Shown: positions 1-11,247, numbered from the stretch's first letter. The stretch: 64,000 bases of DNA from Collybiopsis luxurians FD-317 M1 (GCA_000827265.1 KN834761.1:65841-129840), one strand, 5' to 3'. The notes: generated by a model not told the origin, from the sequence alone. Translations and numbers: made by a program.

Positions 1-47
1 GTAACTTGAATCAGTAGGGGAAGATTGCTAACAAACAATTTTCAGAC

Positions 48-3000
48 ATGATGTCTTCTGCACAAGGCAGGAGTCCCGTAAGAAAGAAAGAGGACAGTCA
101 AAATCCTCCACTGTCTACCAGGGAAAGCCATGCTACTACTGACACAGGCGATATGCATAGAAGGCAGTTTCACTGCTGTTGCTGCCCTTGCATTAATGAA
201 CATTGCAGTGAGGGAAATCAATCAGAAACTACTGGCCATGGGATAAAATGTATTGCAAAACCTATTAAGAAACCTTTTTATGGCACCCGATCCCCTCCAC
301 AACTTGGTGTGTAAACTTATTCACAGCAACTTTCAAGTTCAGGCTCTGCTCACTTGTTCTCCAATGTTTTGCTATACCTCTCCAGGAGATAAGTATGATT
401 ATGAGAACATTTATGCCGATGATCCAATGTATGAAGAGCTTGCACCCAATGCAAGGGTGTGGAAAGTATATAATGATGAAATGGATAAATTAGACAGTGA
501 CAAAGTTGAAGATTGGAGGGATGGCTTGGATGCTCTTTTAGTCTTGGTGATCCCCTTTTGATTAAAATTTCCCTTTGCAAAAACTTAATCAGCCATTATC
601 TAGGGTGCCTTATTCTCTGCTGTTCTCACAACATTTGTGGTTGAAACTTCTGGTAGACTAGATTTTGATTGGGGAGAAGTTAGTGCAAACCTCTTGGCTG
701 AATCAGTGGCTTTGCAGCGAGCTGCAATGAATGGTACCCTAGCAAATCAAGTTCCAGCATCTCCATTAATGCCATCAACCAAGTTTCAAGCACAACCATT
801 TGATGTTGTAATAAATGTCCTTTGGTTTGTTAGTCTTGTTCTTAGTCTTGGAACTGCACTTAGTGCTGTAGTGGCCAAACAGTGGATCCATCATTATATA
901 GCTGTTCCTACTGGAACCCCTCAGGAGAGAGCACGGATCCGTCATTTCAGATTCATGGGATTAGAAAAGTGGCATATGTCCCTCATAATTGGCCTATTGC
1001 CCATGTCCATCCATGTTTCCATGGCGCTCTTCTTTGTGGGCCTACTTTTATTTCTTCATGAATTGAGCCTGGCAATTGCTGTGATTGTAGATGTTTTAGC
1101 ATTTACAATTTTGGCAATCTATTTGGTCAGCAATTTACTTCCAGTATGGTTTTTGGACTGTCCTTATAAGACACCACTTACTTCATTGTGCTTCTTGTTG
1201 ATACTGAGGATGGTCCGTTTTTTTGATTCCACTAATGTTCATCATGAAGCTCTGACAGATGATGAGCGAGAAGTGCAAAGTAATATTAAAGTAAAGCCTG
1301 AAGATTCATCTATGGGTAGTAAAAGGTTACTTTGGATAATGAAGATGACTAATGAAATTATCTCTGCTGTGACACATTTTATGTATAGGCTGGCATCCAT
1401 TATCTCTTATCTAGGCCCCAAATGGGCAATTAACTTACATATCAGTACCAATCATGCCTCAAAGTATAAATTCAATGACATGGAAATTAATTACATTCAA
1501 AATAACTACACAGACCTGAAAATAGATCTGAATGGACTACTGTGGCTTATACAGTCATCTACAAACCTATCTGCCACAAATGTAGCACTCGATGCCCTGT
1601 GTAATCTGAATATTAATCAGTGTGCTGAGATTAAGGAACTCTCTCAAATACATTCTTTTCAGCTCATGGATGAACTTAGGAAGAGATATAAAGATGCAAT
1701 TCGCAAGAGTCAAGATGTAACACTCAGCCGAGTGGCCCGAACCCTGATCCACTCTGGAAGAACTGCTCTGAACCTTATCTCGGTTCCTGTTCCTTCCTCA
1801 TCCCAGATTTCCTCATTCACAGTTAGTAACTGCTTTGATCCAGATAAATTTATACAGTCCATGACAGCAGTGATTAATTCTAAGGATCATGCAAAATCAA
1901 TTCACCATGAGCCTGTTTTATGGGCTACCTGGTTTGACTTGTGCTCCAAGGGACCAGCTGCCAGAGATCTTGCTGTCTTTGACCAGAATATTATCTTCAA
2001 TAACTTTGTACACTTAGCTAGTATTCATGAACCCACTGAAGGCCCTCCTAAGGCCAACTATGATCACACTGCACCATTACAATGGCCTTTAAATCATTGC
2101 CAGAAGAGATTTCAAAGCAATGATGCTGCATTATTCAAATCACAGCTCACTCGACCATGTAACATTGCTACATTTTTGGAAAGATTTGCCTCAGAGCATT
2201 TTTACAAGCAGCTCTTAAATTATATAATGACATTTTATACTATACCTCCAAAGTCCTATGAGAAAGACATCCCAACCCATCTTCAATTGCTTGACCTCAT
2301 AGTCAGTAGTGATCAGATGTGGAGGGAGTACCCTCAGCTTGTAGAGTCTTCACTTGCAACTATGAGCAGATACGCCCAAAGCTGGTGGCATTACATGGAG
2401 AAAGAGCCTCCTGTGAATGTTGCAGCTGAGACAGATCTTGTTTTGAAATGTATCATTGATTGCTTCAATGCTGACACATTTTGGGAGTCTTTATCACAAG
2501 TGCAGTCTGAAAATGTTGACCCATCCTCACAGATATCGGAGATTTTCGGGGCCCTTGCTGCGGTGTTGAGTTTGGCAACAATGGAATTTGTAGAGATATC
2601 ATTTCTCCTCAGATTGCAAAGACAATTATCAATAAGTGCACAGGTACAAGTGAGCAAGCGCATCGGCATGATTCCATTCACAGGTTATTCAGGGCATTGT
2701 TAAGAAAGATTCTTCTTCCCTCCGATTCGGATAGTTCTTGGACTGATACTGTATGGAATCAGCTATTATACAGCAATTTACCTGCAGAAGTAATTGCCTA
2801 TGAGGAGGTGCCAGGATTTGAAGATGTTTTGAAATCATTGTCAGACACAAATCCCAAGTTATTCTGTAAAGTGGTGGACTATATTTCAAGCCATGGATCT
2901 TTGGAAAGGTTTTGTGCTCAGTCACTGGGTTCCCAGTTAGAAACACAAAGAGTTAGCTTTTACCTTGGCCGTTTGAATGCGCAGTCAGGATCTATAATTT

Positions 3001-3413
3001 CTGAAGCAAAATGGCAACAATGCATTTCAGTTTTATCTCAAGAAAATTTCTCTTTCCATGGTTGGCTCTTTTCCAGGGATATATTTGCTGAAAATCTTCT
3101 AAAACTTCAAACATTTCTTCAGAGAGGTTGTATTGGTCCCATCCCAGGAGATAGTGATTATGATTTGCATCCTGTGTCTGTAGCACAAGCAGATCTTGGG
3201 ACAGTCCCTTCAAAGTTAACCCCTGCTTTCGGAGGTGTAGATGAAATGTCTAATGAAGCTGGAGCTGGGCCTGGCAATTCCAGCTTCAGGTGGAGCAGAA
3301 TGCGCCACATAATACCCAGATTGATGCAAGGAATGCAAACTTTTCAAAAGCCAAGGCCAGATGATGATATTGAGCAGGCTATAAGAGCTGGTCCGTCTAA
3401 TCAATTAACATGA
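48..3413 (+). pseudogene. DUF6535 multi-pass membrane protein gene with an apparent frameshift
   Basis: I read exons 48-306, 386-546 and 604 onward; both junctions are GT-AG and keep frame. The protein has the DUF6535 layout: an acidic lead ending in a W-K-V-Y-N-D-E motif, a short hydrophobic stretch after the second intron, then about four hydrophobic segments between 790 and 1220 around a K-Q-W-I-H-H-Y motif, and a long soluble tail. Near 2565-2580 the reading shifts: the frame in use up to about 2570 ends at a stop at 2701-2703, while a protein-like frame starts around 2556 and continues to the stop at 3411-3413. I could not find an intron that reconciles them, so this is either a one-base indel (real or an assembly error) or a pseudogene. 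A ttttcag just before the first ATG could be an intron acceptor, so the 5' end may lie outside the window. DUF6535 function is unknown; the family is expanded in agaricomycetes. Confidence 0.75.
307..385 (+). other. Intron 1 of the DUF6535 gene
   Basis: GTGTGT donor and CCAG acceptor, 79 nt. Removing it joins a phase-1 codon (G|GA) and fuses the two open frames at 48-306 and 386-546. This supports the two belonging to one transcript. Confidence 0.6.
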
Positions 3414-4373
3414 AGACAGGTGTTGAGTGGTGAGGCAGAGGGAGTAGACCGGAGAGCCGCGACTGGGAGTGGGGGCCTTGATTTAGATGAGACAATCGGA
3501 TGAAAGGCTTGGAGCATTTAGGAAAGTCTAAGAGCTTTTTCTTTGAAGATAAAAGTGTAGGAACTTAGACGATGTTCAGTTTTAATCCACCTCTTTTCAT
3601 TCCTGAGACTCCCATTTATCATTTATGTTCATCTAAGTATTCTATATCAGAACTTTTCCTCTTTCTTTTACATATTTCTGTTACTGATAACTTACCAGGT
3701 TCAAATTTATAAATTTATGAATGTTGATAGGACAGAGAAAAAATGTCAAAATGCATTTTAGACAATGGATGCCCAATTCTGACAAAGTTCGGTAAAAAGA
3801 ATAAGATGACCGCCTGTAAAATCTCGGCGAAATCCAGCATATTACAACAGTACTGGACACCTTTTCACAGACATTTATACTGATTTTACAGAGTAGTAGG
3901 TCGGCTCCGTAAATTGTCTTTTTGCATCTCACAAATTACCTGCAGATTTACTTCTTAGCAATCATCGTTCAACGTAGTGCACATCCAATGGATCATAAAG
4001 GAGCAGCCGCATTCCAGCACTATGGACATTATCTATTTTTACCGGTGCTTTAACATGCAACTCATTCTCGACAGACGAAACTGATATTAAACGAGGCCTA
4101 TTTCATAATAATCAGTCATGACTCATAGGTATTCTGTCAATGTCCCAAACTAGCGCTCCACCTGTTCACCGTTTGTTCCCGAGTAAGAAATGGCGGACGC
4201 CGGACGGTCCGGACGATATGCGGGCCGAGACATTTTTCTTTTCCTTTCATCGAAACCTTCACGTCGACCTTGTCGGTCTATTCAGAAGCAAGCTTTGGTT
4301 ACAGTGCGTATATGTTTATCTTTGCGCAGCAGCTGGATATAACCTTCTCCGCTGTCACAGATCTATTTGAACT
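3414..4373. other. Intergenic region between the DUF6535 gene and RPA34
   Basis: No coding frame with family resemblance was found on either strand. The stretch should hold the 3' end of the upstream gene and the promoter of RPA34. I saw no clear TATA box close to the RPA34 start, which is usual for fungal housekeeping genes. Confidence 0.5.
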
Positions 4374-5529
4374 ATGTCCGACTCGGATTCTGACTCGTCC
4401 CTTCCGTCAAAAATTACCCGCAGTCCAACCAGTATCACCAAATCAAAGCCAAGCTCAAAGTCCAAAGGCAAGGAGAAGACAAAGGCAGCCGCTGATGCTA
4501 CTAAAAAATCATCCGAAGAGGACCCTGCCTGGGCGTTTCAGCCTCCCGAAGGCATGTCAGTCATTGAAGACGTAGAAGATAACGGTGAAGAATGGGATTG
4601 GGATGCGTTTCGAAAGAATGATGAATTGGAATTGTGGCTTATAAGAGTACCTAATGGGGTGAGTTTCCGGTCGCCCTACAACTATGCTTTTCCTCAATTC
4701 CAACGGACGACCCAGATAAAACCCAAACACCTCGAAAACCTCTCTATCGACCTCCCGGAACCTTCTTCATCCAAAAAACCATCAAAGTCACGCTCAGCCA
4801 ACTCAAAAGTTGGCGTATTGAACCGTAAAACTGAAAATTACGATGTCTGGGATGTCGACTTGAACCGTAGCTCTTCTTCGTCTTCGGACGGGATTGTTGG
4901 AGGTATCGAGGTTGGACGGATTGATGACTCCGGTATTTATGCGGAGGAAATGAAGGGATTATCGTGTATATTACCGAGGAAGAAGAAACGGGGGGAGTTA
5001 TTCATTGGTTCGTTCCAACACTCGCCGTATTTGATTTTTTCTATTCACGCTTTATATCTCTCGTCTCTTCCCAGCCCCACGACCGATAAAACGACACCTC
5101 GTCGTTACGGCACAACCCCCAAAACCATCAGTCTCCTCACCTGACGGGGAATCTCCAGAAACCTCGTCAGAAGTCCCTTCAATACCGACGCAAAATCCAC
5201 CTCGTTTCTCTTACCCCAAAGAGATGCTCAAACATCGTTTTGTCGCATTCGGGTCAACCAAGGAGGCTGCTACTTCTGCTTCCGACAACGACGGTGAAGA
5301 CGGAAGTCGTGGCGATCAAATGGACGTGGACACAGAACCGCCAGTAAAGCTAGAGCCGCAGCCGGTGAAAGAGAAGGCAAAGGAGAAAGAGAAGAAGGAA
5401 AAATCCAAGGAGAAAAAGGATAAAGAAAAGTCGACGAAAGAACCAAAGGAAAGTAAAAAGAGAAAAACGGCTGAAGAGGGCGGAGTTGGGTTACCCAGTC
5501 CGAAGAAGCAGAAGAAGGCGAAAAAGTAA
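4374..5529 (+). CDS. RPA34: DNA-directed RNA polymerase I subunit RPA34 (RPA34.5 / PAF49 family)
   Basis: Exons 4374-4658, 4716-5007 and 5075-5529, all GT-AG, give 343 residues. Family knowledge: RPA34 pairs with RPA49 as a TFIIF-like module of RNA polymerase I and helps transcribe ribosomal DNA in the nucleolus. In the sequence: an acidic, serine-rich and lysine-rich N-terminus, a W-D-W-D-A-F patch, a middle with a family-like basic R-P-I-K-R-H-L segment near residue 195, then an F-S-Y-P-K-E-M-L-K-H-R-F block around residues 238-248, and a lysine/glutamate tail typical of this subunit. Intron 1 is 57 nt and open, so an unspliced reading also looks like an ORF. The start is the first ATG before the acidic run. 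Identification rests on domain order and the basic motifs; an unrelated lysine-rich nucleolar protein is the alternative. Confidence 0.85.
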
Positions 5530-5979
5530 ATGGCGGGAGATGGAGAATGGTCGGTTTTCAACGGGTCTCGAACGGATTTTGGTACGATCTGTCGTTTGGC
5601 TTGTGCGTAGAGGTTCTATCTTGCATTTTACATGGGCGTCGAATGCTTTTGTTTTACCTGCGGAGCACACACTCCCCGAATGCCAGTCCTGATACGCCAT
5701 TTCAATGTTTTCAATTGTCTAATTTGAATGAGGATTGTGATTGCATGGATGCGGGACATATGGAGCTTTTTTGGTGGCTTTCGATTTCAAGCGTTCTATT
5801 TGTATGGTATGGATGTATGCTTCTTGATTCTGTTCCACTATATTTGATTCAGTAGTCATTATTGGAATCAAACCGGACGTCCTTGGAAAAATAACTTAGT
5901 GTTTCATCCTGCAAACACAGATTGCTCAAACGTTTGCAGCATGGAAGAGTCAATTGAAGGTAAATCGAGATTACTCGAC

Positions 5980-6150
5980 TCAGGAGACACGAAACCTTCA
6001 ATTCATCCTGTCCAAATTCCACTAAAGTACAAAACACGCTATGGGAACCAGAGGCGAAGCTATAGCTCTGGCATGTTTCGATGCATTCCGAATTTCCGTG
6101 AACAGCTTGAAGAATAGTTTGGGTCAGTGGTCATCACTGATATGGCAAAT
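5980..6150. repeat. Copy 1 of an inverted gene-relic repeat flanking F-box gene 1
   Basis: About 170 bp that recurs in reverse orientation at about 8296-8470. The shared core includes gtacaaaacacgctatgg followed by a block ending in ctggcatgtttcgatgca, then aagaatagtttggg and atcactgatatgg. Copies differ by scattered substitutions and small indels. One frame of both reads M-x-T-R-G-E-A-I-A-L-A-C-F-D-A, so both may be relics of the same lost gene. Confidence 0.85.
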
Positions 6151-6161
6151 GAATTTTCATA

Positions 6162-6275
6162 ATGAGCATTCTTCTACATGCAGTCAATGTCTGCAATTTG
6201 GATAACGACGAAGACAATCCTGCCTTCGAGAACTGGATCCGACTCGGCACCGTCGTCGAAAAGTACTTCGAATGA
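6162..6275 (+). pseudogene. Short C-terminal gene fragment of unknown family
   Basis: An open frame of 37 codons lies directly beside the inverted repeat copy and has protein-like composition, with N-P-A-F-E-N-W-I-R-L-G-T near its end. It has no complete gene around it. I read it as the C-terminal scrap of a gene whose other part survives in the repeat at 5980-6150. The family is not recognised. Confidence 0.3.
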
Positions 6276-6407
6276 TGCAAACCAGTGATATGGATTGAGA
6301 GGTAATCTATTACCAATTTCCCTTGCAGTAAACTACTACATTCTCTGTATCTAGCAAAAAAAAAAAGTATTCTCTCCTTTAAAAAGAAGATTCTAATTCT
6401 CAGAAGA

Positions 6408-7772
6408 CTATAATTTATCCATTGTGTTCGATAACACTGCGCCAGGTCTAATAACCGAAGATGTGTTTTGGATGAACCACTCCCACTGTTCCTGTTTAAT
6501 ATGAGGGTAATACGCAGTTATCTCTTGTAAAGAACAGTTAGAGCGGTTAAGCAACCATGATAGCGCACGAACTCCCTCTCCACTGTGCCTCCAGTACCTA
6601 AATGATAAATGAGTCAAGGCAGGAAGATATAGACCCTTCCAAATCTCGCTCGCGTCAATTATGACAACGTTCAGATGAGAAAGTCGAGTGTGATGGTATT
6701 CGATATCGAATGAATTTGTATCAGGAGTGGGTGAAAATGCCCCAATAGATAATGTCTCCAAGGAAGGGCATTGCATGAGGAGGTGGGTCAATGAAGGTCC
6801 AGTGTATTCATTGACAATCTTCAAACTGGTCAAGTTGCGCATATCAATGACATCAGAATGGCTGAGATAAGTAACAAGGAGGTCGCGCAACCTAGGACAA
6901 TGTTGGAAAGAGCTAAAGCCGCCAAAAATCGGATAGCGTAGAGTAAGGGATTCCAGGAGGGGGTACTCCAATGTGCCAGCATCGAGCAGTGTTTTGATCA
7001 GATACTCCATAGCAGGAATGTTTCTCCCAAAGTCGAAAACTGCATCTTTCCATCGACGGGCTGATTTAATTACATTGTCCAACACCGGAGGAATGTAATG
7101 TGGGAGTAGATACTCCAAACCTTCCAAGGAAAATTGCATGGGTGTGGTCCTCGCACGCACTCCGATATATTCGTCCATGGCTTCAACGTGCCAAGGCGAG
7201 AGACTCCGAACATAGAGAAAATGCATTTTGAAAGAAGACCACATTCTGCTATCGGAAAGAATGAGGGTCCGCCACCAGGCGCATACCCAAGTTAAACCAA
7301 AGATTGGGCTCGTGAATTTGGCTAATTCGATGGAAGTACCGGCAGGAAAGCGAATCTGCTGCGCGACATTGAGGAAAATCTCAAGCAGAATCTCTTGGGG
7401 AAGTGTACGAATGGGGGAAAGAAGTGATTTCTTCAGGGCGATCCTCTTCTGAAGAATATCGAGTCGGCGGTTTTTTAATTTCGCTAGTTGTGCCTCCAAC
7501 TCGGATATGGCACGATCGCAAAGATCCAGGTCGCAACTTGCTTCAGCCACAGAAACCTGCATCTGGCATTTCTCGCGGAGGTCAACGGGAATTTGGTTGG
7601 TCCTGGTCCTCTTTAAAAGTTCCTCATATTCTATACTTGAGTCTACATCTGTCGCGAGTCCATCCAGGGTGGATTGGCAATTTAAGCAAAGGAAAGAATT
7701 TTTGGTCGACATCTGCGTGCTCCTAACGTCTTCAGTTGTATTTTTGACGAAATTTTCAGGATAAAGACCCAC
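6408..7772 (-). CDS. F-box protein, tandem copy 1 (454 aa)
   Basis: Single-exon gene on the minus strand. The N-terminus has a C-L-N-C pair about 30 residues in, then a predicted coiled coil around residues 75-110, then an F-box of the agaricomycete type (L-P-Q-E-I-L-L-E-I-F) near residues 124-133 followed by a W-V-C-A-W-W-R motif. The rest is leucine-rich, as in LRR-like F-box tails. Family knowledge: F-box proteins bind SKP1 in SCF ubiquitin ligases and the tail selects substrates; this family is strongly expanded in mushrooms. A downstream methionine before the C-L-N-C motif aligns better with the start of copy 2, so the true start may be about 20 codons inside. The paralogue is at 8579-9883. 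The substrate is unknown. Confidence 0.85.
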   Translation of the reverse strand: MGLYPENFVKNTTEDVRSTQMSTKNSFLCLNCQSTLDGLATDVDSSIEYEELLKRTRTNQIPVDLREKCQMQVSVAEASCDLDLCDRAISELEAQLAKLKNRRLDILQKRIALKKSLLSPIRTLPQEILLEIFLNVAQQIRFPAGTSIELAKFTSPIFGLTWVCAWWRTLILSDSRMWSSFKMHFLYVRSLSPWHVEAMDEYIGVRARTTPMQFSLEGLEYLLPHYIPPVLDNVIKSARRWKDAVFDFGRNIPAMEYLIKTLLDAGTLEYPLLESLTLRYPIFGGFSSFQHCPRLRDLLVTYLSHSDVIDMRNLTSLKIVNEYTGPSLTHLLMQCPSLETLSIGAFSPTPDTNSFDIEYHHTRLSHLNVVIIDASEIWKGLYLPALTHLSFRYWRHSGEGVRALSWLLNRSNCSLQEITAYYPHIKQEQWEWFIQNTSSVIRPGAVLSNTMDKL

Positions 7773-8295
7773 CGTGCTGTAGGAGGAGTGGGGGCAGCCA
7801 CGTCTGTTCAGTCTATCTGGACCGAGTTTAAAAAGCTACATGAGGCCCGAAATCAGCACACAATTGATCGGCACTTAGCCGAGGTTTCAACGTGTACACT
7901 GCTAGGCCCATCAGAGCCTTGCATTATGGAGAGCGGAAATTGACGAGAGGGCGGAAGATCACGTGGGCGCCCTATGACAAGAAGTCCAGTTTCGAGCCTC
8001 AGAACGGGCAATCTTTATACCAGTGCGGCATCCTTGCTACATTTGCTTTCATTCTCGACGCGCAAAAAGTCGATTAACCTTGCTTCAAAGACAACAATGC
8101 CCGATCTTTGACAAACTAGACTACGATTTGAATTTGAACTCATTCTCCTCCAAGTGCACTGCGTTATCGCCCCTCGGCGGGTGTTTAACTTGAAACGTAA
8201 GAGGTTTTCCTCTTAAGGTACTTATATCTACGGCTCCCCACAATTCAATTCGCGTCTCCTTTTGTAGAAGAATGCTCAGAACGAAAACTCTTTTA
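7773..8295. other. Upstream region of F-box copy 1, duplicated with the gene
   Basis: Parts recur upstream of copy 2 (about 9950-10180): gatcggcacttagccg against aatcggcacttagccg, and a block containing gacgagagggcggaagatcacgtg against one containing gacgagaaagcgggagatcacgtg. The duplication therefore carried promoter sequence. No gene of its own is seen here. Confidence 0.6.
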
Positions 8296-8470
8296 CCATA
8301 TCAGTGATCACCACCGGCCCAAACTATTCTTGTTGATGAGATTTGGGGGTGCATCGAAACATGCCAGAGCTATAGCTTCGCCTCTGGTTACCATAGCGTG
8401 TTTTGTACTAGAGTGGAATTCGGACCGGATGGAAGGGTTACTCTTCCAAGAATGGGGTCCGGTTTGACTC
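8296..8470. repeat. Copy 2 (inverted) of the gene-relic repeat
   Basis: Reverse complement of the repeat at 5980-6150, with scattered mismatches. It lies between the two F-box paralogues, so the pair brackets F-box copy 1 and its promoter. Confidence 0.85.
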
Positions 8471-8578
8471 TGATAACCACTGAATTGAATAAAACAAGAT
8501 GTATCAGATAGAGGACTAGGTACATAACAACATGATGTTAGACATAGGTAATGGATTCTCTAGGAAACGGACTTTAAA

Positions 8579-9883
8579 CTATTCATCGCTCAATATAAGA
8601 GTGTCAGGTCTGATTACTGAAGCAGTATTATCAAGGAACCGCTCCCATTGGTCCTGTTTGATGTGTGGGTAATGCATGGTTATCTTCTCTAAAGAACAGT
8701 TAGAGCGAGTAAGCAGTGACGCTAGCGCACCAACTCCTTCGTCGCTGTGCCTCCAGAACCTAAATGACAAATGAGTCAAGGCAGGAAGATGGAGACCTTC
8801 CCAAATCGTCTCGCTCAAGTCAACCAAGACAATGTCCAGATAAGAAAGGTGAGTGTGGTGATAGTCAATATCGGGTGGATCCAAATCGAACACAGGTTCA
8901 AACCCTCCAAGTGACAATGTCTCTAAGGTTGGACATTGCATGAGCAGGCACGCCAGCGAAGGACCAGTGTATCCATTGACAATCTTCAGAATCGTCAAGT
9001 TGTGAAGATCGATAAGATCGGAATGACTGAGATAGGAAACCTGCAGTTCGCGCAACCTTGGACAACGTCGGAAAGGACCAAAGCCACCAAAACCCTGATG
9101 GCGCAAAGTTAGGGACTCCAGGAAAGGGTACTCCAATGTGCCGACATTCTGCAGTGTTTCACCTAGATATTCCAGAGCTTTGGTATTTCCCCCAAAGTCG
9201 AACACTGCGCCTTTCCATCGCTGGACAGATCTGATGACCATGTCCAGCACCGGAGCAATGTACATAGCAGGTAGATATTCTATACCCTCCACGGAAAATT
9301 GCACAGGGATGTTCTTCGCACGTTCCTCGAAGCATTCACCCATAGCTTCGATGTGTCCAGGCGAGATATTCTGAACCCACAGAAAGTGCATCTTGAAAGA
9401 AGACCACATTTCCCTCTCGGAAAGGATAAGCGTTCGCCACCAGGAACATACCCAAGTTAAACCAAAAATTGGGCTCGTGAATTTGCCTAGTTCAAGGGAC
9501 GTAATGGCAGGAAAGCGAATCTGCCGAGCGACATGGAAGAAAATCTGAAGCAGGATTTCGGGGGGGAGTTTTTGAATGGGAGAGAGGAGGGATTTTATCG
9601 GGACAATCCTCTTCTGGAGAATAGCATGTCTGCGGTCTTTGAATCTAGCCAGTTGTTCCTCGAGCTCGGCTATAGCACGATCGCAGAAGTCCAAGTCGCT
9701 GTTTGCTTCATCTAGGTCGCTTTGCAGCTGGTAATGATCATGGCCTTGGTTGGTCCTGTCCTTCTGCAAAAGGTTCTGATAGTCGGTAATTTTTGGGTCA
9801 ACATCTGTCGCAAGTCCATCCAGTGCAGCTTGGCAGTTCAAACAGAGAACGGGAGAAGCGATCGACATCTGCATTTTCACCAA
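8579..9883 (-). CDS. F-box protein, tandem copy 2 (434 aa)
   Basis: Minus-strand, intron-less paralogue of the gene at 6408-7772 with the same order of parts: C-L-N-C near residue 14, a coiled coil near residues 55-95, an F-box with L-P-P-E-I-L-L-Q-I-F near residues 104-113, then W-V-C-S-W-W-R and a leucine-rich tail. The two proteins align almost end to end, including the last 40 residues (H-Y-P-H-I-K-Q and W-E-x-F), and both keep open frames, so both are likely functional. The upstream regions are also related, indicating tandem duplication of a unit of roughly 2.1 kb. Predicted to act as SCF substrate receptors; targets unknown. Confidence 0.85.
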   Translation of the reverse strand: MVKMQMSIASPVLCLNCQAALDGLATDVDPKITDYQNLLQKDRTNQGHDHYQLQSDLDEANSDLDFCDRAIAELEEQLARFKDRRHAILQKRIVPIKSLLSPIQKLPPEILLQIFFHVARQIRFPAITSLELGKFTSPIFGLTWVCSWWRTLILSEREMWSSFKMHFLWVQNISPGHIEAMGECFEERAKNIPVQFSVEGIEYLPAMYIAPVLDMVIRSVQRWKGAVFDFGGNTKALEYLGETLQNVGTLEYPFLESLTLRHQGFGGFGPFRRCPRLRELQVSYLSHSDLIDLHNLTILKIVNGYTGPSLACLLMQCPTLETLSLGGFEPVFDLDPPDIDYHHTHLSYLDIVLVDLSETIWEGLHLPALTHLSFRFWRHSDEGVGALASLLTRSNCSLEKITMHYPHIKQDQWERFLDNTASVIRPDTLILSDE

Positions 9884-10084
9884 ATTTTTCAGCCGTCTTC
9901 CTCATGAAAATTTTCAGGATGAGGACTCACCACGCTGCGGGAGAAGTTAACTCTGAGAACAAGCCTGTTTATCTATCTCAATCTGGACGTCCAACACGAG
10001 GGTTAACGTAAGGCTTGCGGCCAGCCTCGAGCAGATAATCGGCACTTAGCCGTTGCTACGTGTCCATCACCAGTACTGTTCGGT

Positions 10085-10860
10085 TCTATAACCTCTTGCT
10101 AGCCGTCTTGCATTTTTGGAGAAAGGAAAGTGACGAGAAAGCGGGAGATCACGTGAACGCACTTCAAAAAGAAGGCCGCCACGCCCATCATCAACCCCGC
10201 AATCACAAACCAAGCGAGAATGAGAATCGCGCTACGGAGAGCGAAAGTATCCGGGTTGATTGCTAATTACGCATGTGCCTGCGGCAATAAAGCCATTGAC
10301 CAGAGATGCTCGACCCATGATTCGAGACAAGTCAGAATCAGGAAGTAGAGCTGCATTTGATGAAAATACGAGCCAAGATTCTAAGGCGGAGAAGAGAATC
10401 GAAATCGAAACTCCACCGAACGATCTGGCTATGAGGAGAATCGGGAGGTAAGGAATGGAGATGCAGACACAGGACAGTGTATAGGTGACTCAGACCTGAG
10501 AAGGCCGTGCAGAGCCTTTTCCGACCACCGTAATATTCTTGATTCAACTCAAATTTTCGTATGGCACATGAAAGTACGAAGTATTGGTCGGCCCAAGTAC
10601 CTACGAAGGGTGCTGTGAATGCACCAGCGTTCTCCGCTGACAAACAAAAGAGCAGCAGTTCGTTCCGGAAAGAGATATTGTTCCCGGTACATAGAAGGAC
10701 CCTGCAGTCAGTCGGCAGCTACAACGTTCAATGTTCAACGTCGTATCTTGAACACTTGCAAGGGCTAGAGCATATACAATGAGATACTGTTGCATCAATC
10801 TACCCAGCACATTCGTGTTCGCTGTGCCTCCCCTTTCTATGCATACATCAATGGCATCCC
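10085..10860 (-). pseudogene. Decayed MFSD5-like molybdate-anion transporter
   Basis: On the minus strand, pieces of an MFS protein appear in order but in different frames. Near 10735-10800 Q-Q-Y-L-I-V-Y-A-L-A-L-A. Near 10640-10690 Y-R-E-Q-Y and F-P-E-R-T-A-A-L-L-F-V. Near 10580-10630 A-G-A-F-T-A-P-F-V-G-T-W-A-D-Q-Y. Near 10340-10430 S-I-L-F-S-A-L-E-S-W-L-V. Near 10270-10340 I-M-G-R-A-S-L-V-N-G-F. Near 10180-10240 L-I-L-A-W-F-V-I. These match the known motif order of the MFSD5 family (Y-R-E-Q, G-x-x-A-D, F-x-A-x-E-S-W-L, N-G). Frameshifts between pieces and the lack of one ORF point to a pseudogene. Introns explain some but not all breaks. Confidence 0.65.
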
Positions 10861-10933
10861 TGGAAGCTTTCCTTCTTTTCGAAAGAAAGTGTTCAGTAAA
10901 TGAAGGAAAGAAACAGCGAAAGATTAAGAGCAC

Positions 10934-11247
10934 AAGCTGATCTCGTGGAACACCTCCATGAAGGAATGAAGGAAGATATAGTACTTAGGCAACACATGGC
11001 CTTGGCCCGGAAAGGGATAATTGGCCCACTCAAACTGGCGAACTTCGAAGTTGTTCAAGTCAATGAAAATGCACAAGCTCAGTCAACGATGCAGCAATAT
11101 TTATTATTGCTGCGATAAGTACAAGGTAGAGCAGTTCAATACAAATTCAGTAGGTGACTGCCTATGGCAGTCTTTCTTCATGTGACTTTTAGAAAGAGCC
11201 ACCCATGAACCCTAAGTATTAACTGCGTAAGTATGAAGATAACAAGC
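10934..11247. other. Intergenic stretch with no recognised feature
   Basis: I see no coding resemblance or repeat. It separates the transporter relic from the 3' end of the DUF3455 gene. Confidence 0.4.

Noticed and set aside
5224..5529. Separate gene for a lysine-rich 101 aa protein
   Set aside because: It is the last part of RPA34 exon 3; the reading frame extends upstream to 5075 through family motifs.
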